64,000 bases of DNA from Candidatus Omnitrophica bacterium UBA6210. Its GTDB lineage: Bacteria > Omnitrophota > Gorgyraeia > Velamenicoccales > Velamenicoccaceae. Within the stretch, counting starts at the first letter, position 1; every line of letters starts with the position of its first letter. Location: NCBI GenBank assembly GCA_002421805.1, contig DISM01000004.1, positions 500,662-564,661 on the forward strand. The letters are read 5' to 3'. The position numbers and the translations under genes were made by a program. Positions 24,863-32,229 of this stretch are shown piece by piece. Below the pieces are notes generated by a model. That model had not been told where the DNA came from. It was given only the letters and a program-made list of their open reading frames with translations, and searched no databases.

Positions 24863-25283
24863 GGATACACCTCGACCTCTTCAGCAATTCATCCAACCCG
24901 ACAGAATCCAGGTACGTCTCGATCTTCTTCTTGAGATTCTTCCAGACGTCTTTCAATACGCAGCCTTGCGACCCCTTGCAACTCTTCCCGCTCTTTCTCT
25001 TGCGCCCGCAGATAAGCTCAAAGACATCCCCTTCCACGGCCTCCAGGACTTGGGCGACGCTGATCGACGCGGCCGGCGCATTCAAAAGGTATCCGCCCTT
25101 GACGCCCCTGACGCTCTTGATGAGGCGGCGGCGCCGGAGCTTCAGCAGGAGCTGTTCGAGATAATCCAGGGGCAAACCCTCTTTTTCAACGATACGGCTG
25201 ATCGCTACGGGCCCCCTGGGGCCATCGGCCGCGATCCTCAGGATGCATTTGAGCGCATAATCGCCTTGCGTCGTGATCCTCAA
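24837..25283 (-). CDS. Rrf2-family transcriptional regulator (IscR-like)
   Basis: Regulator of 148 residues with an N-terminal winged helix (MRITTQGDYALKCILRIA, recognition part near 39-65) and three cysteines C92, C102 and C108. These match the cluster-binding set of IscR-type sensors. It should bind a 2Fe-2S cluster and repress or activate the operon it leads, which holds the desulfurase, Nfu, NadA and MnmA. The start is a TTG at 25283: family alignments begin exactly here and GGAAAGG precedes it. A near-consensus promoter lies 50-78 bases upstream. Confidence 0.93.
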   Translation of the reverse strand: MRITTQGDYALKCILRIAADGPRGPVAISRIVEKEGLPLDYLEQLLLKLRRRRLIKSVRGVKGGYLLNAPAASISVAQVLEAVEGDVFELICGRKRKSGKSCKGSQGCVLKDVWKNLKKKIETYLDSVGLDELLKRSRCIHEKGRGPR

Positions 25284-25333
25284 TCTTGCCTTTCCGAGCG
25301 TTTCCTGTTCAAGGGCCTCAATTGTTTCTTTTT

Positions 25334-25361
25334 ATTATATATACCCGACGTTTTTTGTCAA
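25334..25361 (-). promoter_or_regulatory. Near-consensus sigma70 promoter of the Rrf2/iron-sulfur operon
   Basis: TTGACA (25361-25356), 16-base spacer, TATAAT (25339-25334): both boxes perfect. The surrounding AT-rich tract (TTGATAAAATC just upstream) is a likely place for Rrf2 autoregulation, though no defined operator is readable. Confidence 0.85.
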
Positions 25362-25380
25362 GATTTTATCAAATTGTCAG

Positions 25381-25409
25381 AAGAAAAAGCGCCTCGCGGC
25401 CGAGGCGCT
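25381..25409 (-). terminator. Rho-independent terminator of the YHS-protein gene
   Basis: AGCGCCTCG/CGAGGCGCT, a perfect 9-base stem with a CGGC loop, followed on the minus strand by TTTTCTT. It separates the YHS gene from the promoter of the iron-sulfur operon. Confidence 0.85.
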
Positions 25410-25460
25410 CTCCTTCAAAGGCGTTCCAGAAAACATCAAGCGACTTTTAGCACCACGAGG

Positions 25461-25865
25461 CTAGGCCGCAGGTCCGTTATCCGTTTCGTCCATCAACGGG
25501 CCGTCTTCCATGCCATTGAGATTATCCGGCATTGCCCCAGATTCCTCGGTTGTCTCGGCCTTCGTCTCGACAGTACTCTCCTGGGCCCTGGCGGCATACG
25601 TGTCGGGGTCCTTCATGAATTCATCCTTACAGGCCGCAGAACAAAGGTTGTAGATCTTCCCTTTGTATTCTATGGCGTACTTGCCGAGATCCTCTCTGGG
25701 GATCTTTTTGCCCGTCACTGGACACACCTTATTGTCGACGGTCGCGACAGTCGTCTGCGGGTCTGTCGCGTGTATCTCTTCATCCGGCGTTTGGGCCTGG
25801 GCACAAACGGGAACTACCCCGCAAAGAAAAAACGAAAAAACCAGCGCCATCGTGCGCATCTTCAT
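25461..25865 (-). CDS. Secreted YHS-domain protein
   Basis: Precursor of 134 residues: signal peptide (about 1-22), short acidic linker, a YHS-type metal domain with C48 (VCPVTGKKI) and C75/C79 (NLCSAACKDEF), then an acidic glutamate/proline-rich tail of about 40 residues. YHS domains bind heavy metals or copper/zinc and often accompany transporters; the next gene upstream is an ArsB/NhaD-type membrane transporter. A hairpin directly touches its Shine-Dalgarno (GAGGAGG), part of the repeat element at 25877-25997. Confidence 0.85.
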   Translation of the reverse strand: MKMRTMALVFSFFLCGVVPVCAQAQTPDEEIHATDPQTTVATVDNKVCPVTGKKIPREDLGKYAIEYKGKIYNLCSAACKDEFMKDPDTYAARAQESTVETKAETTEESGAMPDNLNGMEDGPLMDETDNGPAA

Positions 25866-25876
25866 GATTCCTCCTC

Positions 25877-25997
25877 ATTCCGCCTCTGGCGGAATGACTC
25901 CGCAGCCTGCGAAGTTCATTTTGCGAACGCCCTGGCCCGCCTCCGGCAAGGCCGAGGCGTCTGCGAGCAAAATGAACAAGCGCTTAGGCAAGGAGTC
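25877..25997 (-). repeat. Structured intercistronic element, copy C
   Basis: On the minus strand: GACTCC, CTTGCCTAAGCGCTTG, an 11-base stem GTTCATTTTGC/GCAAAATGAAC (25914-25924, 25967-25977) with an inner CGCCTC/GAGGCG hairpin, then GCAGGCTGCGGAGTC. Immediately after, ATTCCGCC/GGCGGAAT (25877-25884, 25888-25895) forms a hairpin ending at the GAGGAGG of the YHS gene. It shares layout and end sequences with the elements at 40.0, 51.9 and 61.2 kb. It may be a transposon-derived miniature element or an RNA regulator. Confidence 0.75.
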
Positions 25998-26006
25998 TTT
26001 TTGTTG

Positions 26007-27278
26007 TCAACTGGACCAAACAAACCAAACAAACAAATATGCCGCTGCCACGGCTACCAGGGTAAAGGGCAGGCCTATTTTGGCAAACTGTCCAAAGCTG
26101 ACCTTGTATCCCTCTTTCCTCAATAGGCCGCAGGCCACGATGTTGGCCGAGGCGCCGATAGGGGTAATGTTGCCGCCGAGGCTTGCGCCGATCAAAAGGC
26201 CGAAAAGGAACAGGGACGGCTGGATGCCAAGCCTGGCTGCCATCGACATGGCCACAGGCAGCATCGCGGCCAGGAACGGCACATTATCCACAAAGGCAGA
26301 AACAAAAACCGCGACAAAGACCAAAAGCGTATAGCCCAAAAAGATGTTGGAACCGACGAGAGAAGAAAGGAATTCCGCCGTCCTGTCAATCCAGCCCGTG
26401 TGCGTCATGGCGCCCACAAGGACAAAAACGCCGACCAGGAAAAATGTTGTGTCCCAGTCCAGGGCCTTGAGCGTCGCGCGCACGCCGCCCTTAAAAATGA
26501 ACTTTCTCCAGAGGACCGCAAGGATGCCCGCGATCATGCAGAGGACCCCCGCCGCATAAGAAAACCCCTTGTCAAAAAACGACGAAAGCGCCAGCAAGAC
26601 GATGAGACCTGCCAAAAGAAACGTCGGGAACAAAGACAGGACTTTTTCCGTGCGCAGAAGCTCTTCTTTCTGCTTCAGGCGGCGGAAAAACAGGTAGAGG
26701 ACCGCAAAAGAAGCGAGGGCCCCAAGTTCCACGGCAAAAAAGATACTTGGCCGGCCATGGTAGAAGAAAAAATCCATGAAGGTCATCTTGGCATAACCGC
26801 CCAGAAGCATGCTGGGCGGATCGCCGATCAGGGTCGCCGTCCCCTGCAGATTGCTTGAAATGGCAATAGCGATCATCATATTGACAGGGCTTATCTTGAG
26901 TTTTTTCGACAGGGAAAGCGCGATAGGCGCGACGATCAGCACGGTTGCGACATTCTCGACGAATGCGGAAATGACGCCCGTCATGACGCAGATCAACAGA
27001 ACGGCCCAGGCCGTGCTCCTCGCCTTGTTGATGATCGCTTCCGCGATAAAAGCAGGCATACGGCTCTCCATAAAAACATCCGCCACAGCCAGCGTTCCCA
27101 CAAAAATCCCCATGACGTTCCAGTTGATCGCCTGTGCCGCTTCATAAGGCGACATCACGCCTGTCACGACCAAAACAAGAGCCCCGCTGACAGCGACAGG
27201 CATTCTGCGGGCCGGCAAGACAATAAAAAGGATGTATGCCAGGATAAAAATTATTGCTGCGATCATGGAATATCCCAT
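26007..27278 (-). CDS. ArsB/NhaD-type ion transporter (SLC13-like superfamily)
   Basis: Membrane protein of 423 residues with about eleven helices. It has two inverted halves, each with a family motif: TGVISAFVENVATVLIVAPI plus SSNLQGTATLIGDPPSML in the first, and FVSAFVDNVPFLAAMLPV plus GASLGGNITPIGASANIV in the second. Such proteins move arsenite, Na+/H+ or di/tricarboxylates; substrate is not predictable here. No arsenic genes are nearby. GAGG lies eight bases before the ATG. Confidence 0.9.
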   Translation of the reverse strand: MGYSMIAAIIFILAYILFIVLPARRMPVAVSGALVLVVTGVMSPYEAAQAINWNVMGIFVGTLAVADVFMESRMPAFIAEAIINKARSTAWAVLLICVMTGVISAFVENVATVLIVAPIALSLSKKLKISPVNMMIAIAISSNLQGTATLIGDPPSMLLGGYAKMTFMDFFFYHGRPSIFFAVELGALASFAVLYLFFRRLKQKEELLRTEKVLSLFPTFLLAGLIVLLALSSFFDKGFSYAAGVLCMIAGILAVLWRKFIFKGGVRATLKALDWDTTFFLVGVFVLVGAMTHTGWIDRTAEFLSSLVGSNIFLGYTLLVFVAVFVSAFVDNVPFLAAMLPVAMSMAARLGIQPSLFLFGLLIGASLGGNITPIGASANIVACGLLRKEGYKVSFGQFAKIGLPFTLVAVAAAYLFVWFVWSS

Positions 27279-27334
27279 GTGAAAACCTCATGAGGCGGCC
27301 CTTGGCCGCCCTGCACCAGTAAATCTTGGTAAAG

Positions 27335-28381
27335 TCAGATCAGATATTTCTTCGTTTCTTCGTCCGGGAGAGGCGTTACCGTCAGCGTCTGCACCTCAGG
27401 GCCGCGCTTGATGCTGACCGCGACCTCGCCAGAATTCCTGGCCGCATCGAAATACCTGGCAGTGATGCCGGCGGCCAGGCGAACCATATCGTCTCGTGAA
27501 AAATCTCCCCGGCCCAACCCCGAAGCCCCAGCGTCGTCATGCGCAGGATAAAATAAATAATCCCCGGGGGCGACCAACGACTCCAACCCTTCATTCTCAT
27601 GCTGATTTTTTCCGACGACCAGCTTGGTTTTGCCGGAAAGCCTGAAATACCTGCCGTGGTTCAACAATTGAATGTCCTCCATGGTCAATTCGTCATGGTC
27701 GATCAGGTCTTTGATGCGCAGAGAAAATGCCGGGTCCGTCAACAGGCAGCCGCCGGCCGGACAGGGATAATCCTTGATATGATAATCTTCCGCCAGCTTC
27801 ATCTGGGGCTTGCGGCTGCGGCCGCAGATATTCAGGAGTTTTTGGCGGTCCACCCACCCCTCTGTTTCAGCCAGGGTAGGCTCAAGCAGTTGGGCGGACA
27901 ACGGCCGAAGGACAAGGCCCTTGACGCCCGCCTCGCGTTCAATGATATGCATCGCGTCACGGCGCTGCGACATCGGACGCTGGCCCAGAACCTCCCCTGT
28001 GATCAAAAACTTCGCTCCCAACTCATCCATGAGCTGCCGCGCTTTTTTCAACATCAGGATCCGGCAATCGATGCAGGGATTGATATGCGAACCGTATCCA
28101 TGTTTGGGGGACTTAAGCACCTCAAGAAAATCTTTCGTGACATTGACGATCTTGAGAGGAATACCCAGCTGTTCGGAAACGAACTTTGCTTCGTGGCGAC
28201 ATCCCCCTTCCCCCTCTTTCGGGCCGCCGGCGGACCGGGCATGGGACCTCCCCTTGTCGCATCGGCAGAAAGGCGAGACAAAGTTGGCCGCAATAACATC
28301 CACGCCCTGCTCCAAGACCACCTTTGTGGCCAGGGTCGAGTCCAGGCCTCCGGAGACCAATGAGATAGCTTTTATTTTCAT
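27335..28381 (-). CDS. PP-loop ATPase of the ThiI/TrmU-like tRNA-thiolation group
   Basis: This 348-residue protein starts with a PP-loop SGGLDST and has NPCIDCRILMLKKA, a cysteine pair where MnmA-like enzymes hold a catalytic Cys. It also has the extra PFCRCDKG...GGCRHEAKF cysteine set and PCPAGGCLLTD, so several cysteines could hold Zn or an iron-sulfur cluster. There is no THUMP or rhodanese domain, unlike classical ThiI. The likely role is tRNA thiolation, but the target base is not defined. It overlaps feoB by four bases (ATGA), so it is the last gene of the feoAB unit. Confidence 0.75.
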   Translation of the reverse strand: MKIKAISLVSGGLDSTLATKVVLEQGVDVIAANFVSPFCRCDKGRSHARSAGGPKEGEGGCRHEAKFVSEQLGIPLKIVNVTKDFLEVLKSPKHGYGSHINPCIDCRILMLKKARQLMDELGAKFLITGEVLGQRPMSQRRDAMHIIEREAGVKGLVLRPLSAQLLEPTLAETEGWVDRQKLLNICGRSRKPQMKLAEDYHIKDYPCPAGGCLLTDPAFSLRIKDLIDHDELTMEDIQLLNHGRYFRLSGKTKLVVGKNQHENEGLESLVAPGDYLFYPAHDDAGASGLGRGDFSRDDMVRLAAGITARYFDAARNSGEVAVSIKRGPEVQTLTVTPLPDEETKKYLI

Positions 28382-30105
28382 AGGATCAGGTTAAGGGCCC
28401 CGCCGGCAGCCAGGGTCGCCGCGACCATAATACCGGTAGCCGCCAGCAAATATTTCCAGCCCATTTCTTTCAAAAAGATGATGAATGTCGCAATGCAGGG
28501 AAAAGACATCGATAAGACGACGCAGGCGATGATCGTCTGTTTCAGGTCCATCTGCAGCGGAAGGAGCAGCCCGGCGGCGATATCTTTGCGCAAAAAACCG
28601 ATCAGAAGAGGAAAAGACGCTGCCTCGGGAAGCCCGAGGAGAGTACGCGTGACAGGAGCAAAAACGCTGCTGGCGGCCTCAAAAACCCGGAAATACTGCA
28701 ACAGGTTGACGACAAGGACGCCGAGGATGACGAAAGGAAACGCATCGATGATGAACTCTTTGACCCGCAGCCAGAGCTTGGAAAAGATGATGTTCAGCGG
28801 AGGAAACCGGTAGTGCGGGATCTCAAGCACCAGCTCCGGGCTGTAACCTTTGAGCACTTTATTGAGCACAAAACCTATGATCAACCATGCAAAAAACAAT
28901 GTCCCGAAAACAAGGACCAGGGGTCCCATGCCCCACGGCCCCAGAAGTTTAATGATCATGGCCTGGAGCGCGGCGCAAGGCACGGCGATAGAGATCAATG
29001 TCGAGGCGATAAAACGCTCTCGCTTGCTCTCCAAAACGCGCGTCGCCATGATCCCGGGCACATTGCAGCCGAAACCCAAAAGGACGGGGATGATGGCAAA
29101 ACCATGCAGACCAAGTCTGTGCATCAAAGCGTCCAAAAGGAGGGCAAAGCGCGGCAGATAACCTATATCCTCGATGATCCCCAGGATAAGATAAAAAGAG
29201 ATGATATACGGCAGGACCATGTCGAACTCAACATAAGGGGCGGTCGTCAAAAGACCGACCGAATTCTTGAAATCGATCCGACCGCCCACAAATTCGCCGA
29301 TCAAAACATGGTGGCCGAATGTCCCCGGCTGCAGGAAAACGCTCAGTTTCGCGATGAGCGGCGCATACACATCGTTGAAAAAAGGATCAAAGACATACCG
29401 GATCAGGCCTTCGCCGATAAAACGCACGCTCTTGAAAACGGCGTAAATGACGCCCATCCCGACGAGAGAGCCGGTGAACGGCCGGATCGAAAGATCCTCC
29501 AGCATCTCGCGAAATGTGTGGTGCCTGTGCGTCAGATGCTGGGCCTGGCTGACGATGATGCCGACGGCACGCCAAATCTCTTCGTGGGTCCTCTGCTGCG
29601 GCGGCCGAGGGGTTCCCTGAAAAAGGCGTTCTTTCAAAATCTTGATGCCTACCCCTGTCACGGCGCAGGTCGAGACGACCGGCACACCAAGCAGTTGCTC
29701 GAGCTTGGCGATATCGATATCGATACCCCTGTGCTTGATGTCATCGCACATATTCAGGACCACGACAACGGGATAACCCTTGTCGATCAGGTCCATGGTC
29801 AGGTGCAGGTTACGCTCTAAATTTGTCGCATCAACGATGTCGAGGATAAAACAATCTTTCTCCCGGCAGCAAACATCGTCCAAGAACGTGCACGTCACCT
29901 CTTCCGCTTTTGAGGTCGGCTCCAGGCTATAGGTGCCCGGCATATCGATGACCTCGTAGGTCTCTTCCCCCACGCTCATCACCCCCTTGCGGTATTCCAC
30001 CGTCGTGCCGGGGTAATTGGACGTGATCACGCGCACACCTGTCAGGCGCGCGAAGATAACGCTCTTGCCGACATTGGGATTGCCGATGAGGATGATCTTT
30101 TTCAT
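28378..30105 (-). CDS. feoB: Ferrous iron transporter FeoB
   Basis: Iron(II) permease of 575 residues. N-terminal GTPase: G1 GNPNVGKS (8-15), G2 NYPGTTVE, G3 DMPG, G4 NMCD. The membrane part has two Gate motifs, including GFGCNVPGIMATR and SMSFPCIATFIIFLKEMG. It is shorter than E. coli FeoB (773) because the GDI/helical linker and C-terminus are reduced, a length common in anaerobes. It overlaps feoA (4 bases) and the PP-loop gene (4 bases). Confidence 0.96.
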   Translation of the reverse strand: MKKIILIGNPNVGKSVIFARLTGVRVITSNYPGTTVEYRKGVMSVGEETYEVIDMPGTYSLEPTSKAEEVTCTFLDDVCCREKDCFILDIVDATNLERNLHLTMDLIDKGYPVVVVLNMCDDIKHRGIDIDIAKLEQLLGVPVVSTCAVTGVGIKILKERLFQGTPRPPQQRTHEEIWRAVGIIVSQAQHLTHRHHTFREMLEDLSIRPFTGSLVGMGVIYAVFKSVRFIGEGLIRYVFDPFFNDVYAPLIAKLSVFLQPGTFGHHVLIGEFVGGRIDFKNSVGLLTTAPYVEFDMVLPYIISFYLILGIIEDIGYLPRFALLLDALMHRLGLHGFAIIPVLLGFGCNVPGIMATRVLESKRERFIASTLISIAVPCAALQAMIIKLLGPWGMGPLVLVFGTLFFAWLIIGFVLNKVLKGYSPELVLEIPHYRFPPLNIIFSKLWLRVKEFIIDAFPFVILGVLVVNLLQYFRVFEAASSVFAPVTRTLLGLPEAASFPLLIGFLRKDIAAGLLLPLQMDLKQTIIACVVLSMSFPCIATFIIFLKEMGWKYLLAATGIMVAATLAAGGALNLIL

Positions 30106-30359
30106 GAAGATTTGACTGCGGGTTCGGCGCTGACCTCAACAATCACTTTCTCGGCCATGCCATGCCCCAGAGCCAGGGTCGTATGTCCGACCCGCACGGC
30201 GACGGGGCCGCGAAGCGCAAAGGAACTCAACTTGACAAGCTGTTCGCCCGGCCGCAGCCCCATCATCGAAAGCCTATGGGCCACCTGTTTGCCGCCGGCG
30301 AGCTCCACGATCCTGGCTTTTGATCCTTTTTTGAGTTGAATCAAAGAAAGCTTAAGCAT
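30102..30359 (-). CDS. feoA: FeoA domain protein
   Basis: SH3-like partner of FeoB, 85 residues. LIQLKKGSKARIVELAGG and RLSMMGLRPGEQLVKLS fit the family. It is required for, or stimulates, FeoB function at the inner membrane. There is no Shine-Dalgarno; the -10 box ends only ten bases from the ATG, so the mRNA is probably leaderless. FeoB follows with an ATGA overlap. Confidence 0.94.
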   Translation of the reverse strand: MLKLSLIQLKKGSKARIVELAGGKQVAHRLSMMGLRPGEQLVKLSSFALRGPVAVRVGHTTLALGHGMAEKVIVEVSAEPAVKSS

Positions 30360-30369
30360 GCTACGTTAG

Positions 30370-30397
30370 ATTATAGAGGAAGGCGACGTTTAGTCAA
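30370..30397 (-). promoter_or_regulatory. feoAB promoter, leaderless type
   Basis: TTGACT (30397-30392), 16-base spacer, perfect TATAAT (30375-30370). The -35 overlaps the ygiQ stop codon. The predicted start is within about four bases of the feoA ATG. Confidence 0.75.
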
Positions 30398-32093
30398 GGA
30401 GCTTCGCTCCCTGGACCATCCGCCTTTGTTCCAGTCTTTCGCGTCTGGAGCGGGCCACATAAAGGGGCTTGCCCGTGTCGGGGTCTAGACCCGTGTAATA
30501 CATGCAGGAAGACCGCGTCATAGGCAAGGGAATAAAATCCTGTATCTGCTTCGGGGTGTATCCCAGGGTCTTGGTAAACGCCGCCAGCTCCTCAGCTTCT
30601 TTCGGGCCGCAGCCGGGATGGGCCGTGACAAAATACTGTGCCAGATATTGGTCCTTACCAAGCTTCTTGCAGGTTTTTCGAAAAAGATCCGTAAACTGCC
30701 TGTATGTTTTAAAAGGCGGTTTGCGCATCAAGCGCAGGACAGGATCCGAGACATGCTCCGGGGCGATCTTCAATTGACCGCTGACATGATATCGGCACAG
30801 GTTCTCAAAATAGGCCGCGGCCTCAGACCCAAGCAAGAGATCAAAACGCACCCCGCTCTGGATGTTGACCTGCTTGACCCCGGGAACATTCCTCACGGAT
30901 GTCAGCATGTCGATCTGTTCCTGAAAATCAATACGGATGTTCTGACAGGCTTCCGGCCAGAGACAATCTTCTCTGGAGCACCGATGCTCCAGCTTGCATG
31001 TCAACGTATACATATTCGCCGTCGGCCCTCCGACGTCGGAAATGACCCCTTTGAAATCTTTCTGAGCGGCAAGGATCTTTGCCTCCCCGAGGATGGACGC
31101 CCGGCTGCGGCTCTGGACAACGCGGCCCTGATGCAAAGACAACGAACAAAAAGAACATCCGGCGGCACAGCCCCGGTGGCTGACGATGGACGCCTCGACG
31201 GTCTTGAGGGCCGGGACGCCGCCATAGCGCAGATAACCGGGATGACAGCGCCGGCTGAACGGCAGGCCGTAAAGCCCATCCATCTCCTTTTGCGTCAAAG
31301 GCAAGGCTGGAGGCAATTGGATACAAAAACGGGTGTCCGTCTGCTGGGCGACAACATGCGCCGTAAAAGGGTTGGATTCTTTGCTGTAAAGATTAAAAGC
31401 CTCCAGGAATTTTCTCTTTTCGGACCGCACATCTTCAAACGACGGCAGGATAACCGGATGGCTGAAACCGTCGCAAGTCTTGCGGGCGATCACCGTGCCG
31501 CGGATATCGTCCATCCGCCCGATCGCTTCTTTGGCTTTGAGCCGCGAAGCAATTTCCGCGACCGGACGCTCCCCCATCCCGTAAACAAGCATGTCAGCCT
31601 TCGCGTCGAAAAGGATGGAACGCCTCACTGTGTCCGTCCAAAAATCATAATAGGCGAGGCGTCTCAAGGAAGCTTCCAGGCCGCCGATGACGACAGGAAC
31701 GCCGCTGAAAAGCTGGCGCAGTTTTTGGGTATAAACGATCGTCGGCAGCTTGGGCCTCAGGCCCCTGGCGCCGCCGGCCGAATATCTATCCTCTTTACGC
31801 AGGCTCATACCCGATGTGTAAAGCGCCAGCATGGAGTCCAGATTGCCTGCCGTCACCCCGAAAAAAAGCTCCGGCCTGCCCAGCTCAAGAAAATCTGCGT
31901 CCTTCTTCCAGTCAGGCTGCGCGATCACGCCGACCCTGTAGCCCAAGGACTCCAAAAACCTTCCCAGGAGAGCAACCCCGAAGCTCGGATGGTCGCAATA
32001 CGCGTCTGCAGTGACGAAGATCACGTCGCAGGCGCTCCAGCCGCGGGCCTTCATTTCTTCCCGGTTTGTCGGAAAAAAATCTTTGTGTTTCAT
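30390..32093 (-). CDS. YgiQ family radical SAM protein
   Basis: Radical SAM protein of 567 residues. An N-terminal UPF0313-type domain (ADAYCDHPSFGVALLGRFLES, GGLEASLRRLAYYDFW) precedes the cluster motif C-x3-C-x2-C in SHRGCAAGCSFC. The later APEHVSDPVL, YFVTAHPGCG and C-terminal PLPMTRSSCMYYTG segments are family hallmarks. Substrate is unknown. ATG at 32093 is chosen because an extended -10 promoter ends six bases before it; the upstream frame to 32117 overlaps that promoter. Confidence 0.94.
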   Translation of the reverse strand: MKHKDFFPTNREEMKARGWSACDVIFVTADAYCDHPSFGVALLGRFLESLGYRVGVIAQPDWKKDADFLELGRPELFFGVTAGNLDSMLALYTSGMSLRKEDRYSAGGARGLRPKLPTIVYTQKLRQLFSGVPVVIGGLEASLRRLAYYDFWTDTVRRSILFDAKADMLVYGMGERPVAEIASRLKAKEAIGRMDDIRGTVIARKTCDGFSHPVILPSFEDVRSEKRKFLEAFNLYSKESNPFTAHVVAQQTDTRFCIQLPPALPLTQKEMDGLYGLPFSRRCHPGYLRYGGVPALKTVEASIVSHRGCAAGCSFCSLSLHQGRVVQSRSRASILGEAKILAAQKDFKGVISDVGGPTANMYTLTCKLEHRCSREDCLWPEACQNIRIDFQEQIDMLTSVRNVPGVKQVNIQSGVRFDLLLGSEAAAYFENLCRYHVSGQLKIAPEHVSDPVLRLMRKPPFKTYRQFTDLFRKTCKKLGKDQYLAQYFVTAHPGCGPKEAEELAAFTKTLGYTPKQIQDFIPLPMTRSSCMYYTGLDPDTGKPLYVARSRRERLEQRRMVQGAKLLD

Positions 32094-32099
32094 GGCCTC

Positions 32100-32108
32100 A
32101 TTATACCA
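32100..32108 (-). promoter_or_regulatory. Extended -10 promoter of ygiQ, leaderless type
   Basis: TGG followed by perfect TATAAT (32108-32100 on the minus strand), six bases before the ygiQ ATG. No recognisable -35, as is normal for extended -10 promoters. Confidence 0.6.
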
Positions 32109-32164
32109 CGTCCTCAAGATCCCCTCGCCGAAAGAAACGCTTGCGTCCGGCGGAGTCTGAGGCG

Positions 32165-32212
32165 GAAAATAAAAAGCCCTCCAGGCAGGCCCGGAGGGCT
32201 CCCTGGAGGGCT
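32165..32212 (-). terminator. Rho-independent terminator of hppA
   Basis: AGCCCTCCAGG (32175-32185) pairs with CCTGGAGGGCT (32202-32212), 11 bases, around a 16-base loop. On the minus strand it is followed by TTTTTATTTT. It ends the hppA unit before the ygiQ promoter. Confidence 0.88.
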
Positions 32213-32229
32213 TCTTAAAAAACGTCCCC

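Noticed and set aside
28813..29820. 335-residue plus-strand frame across feoB
   Set aside because: It is antisense to a complete FeoB with all motifs and has no recognisable domain.
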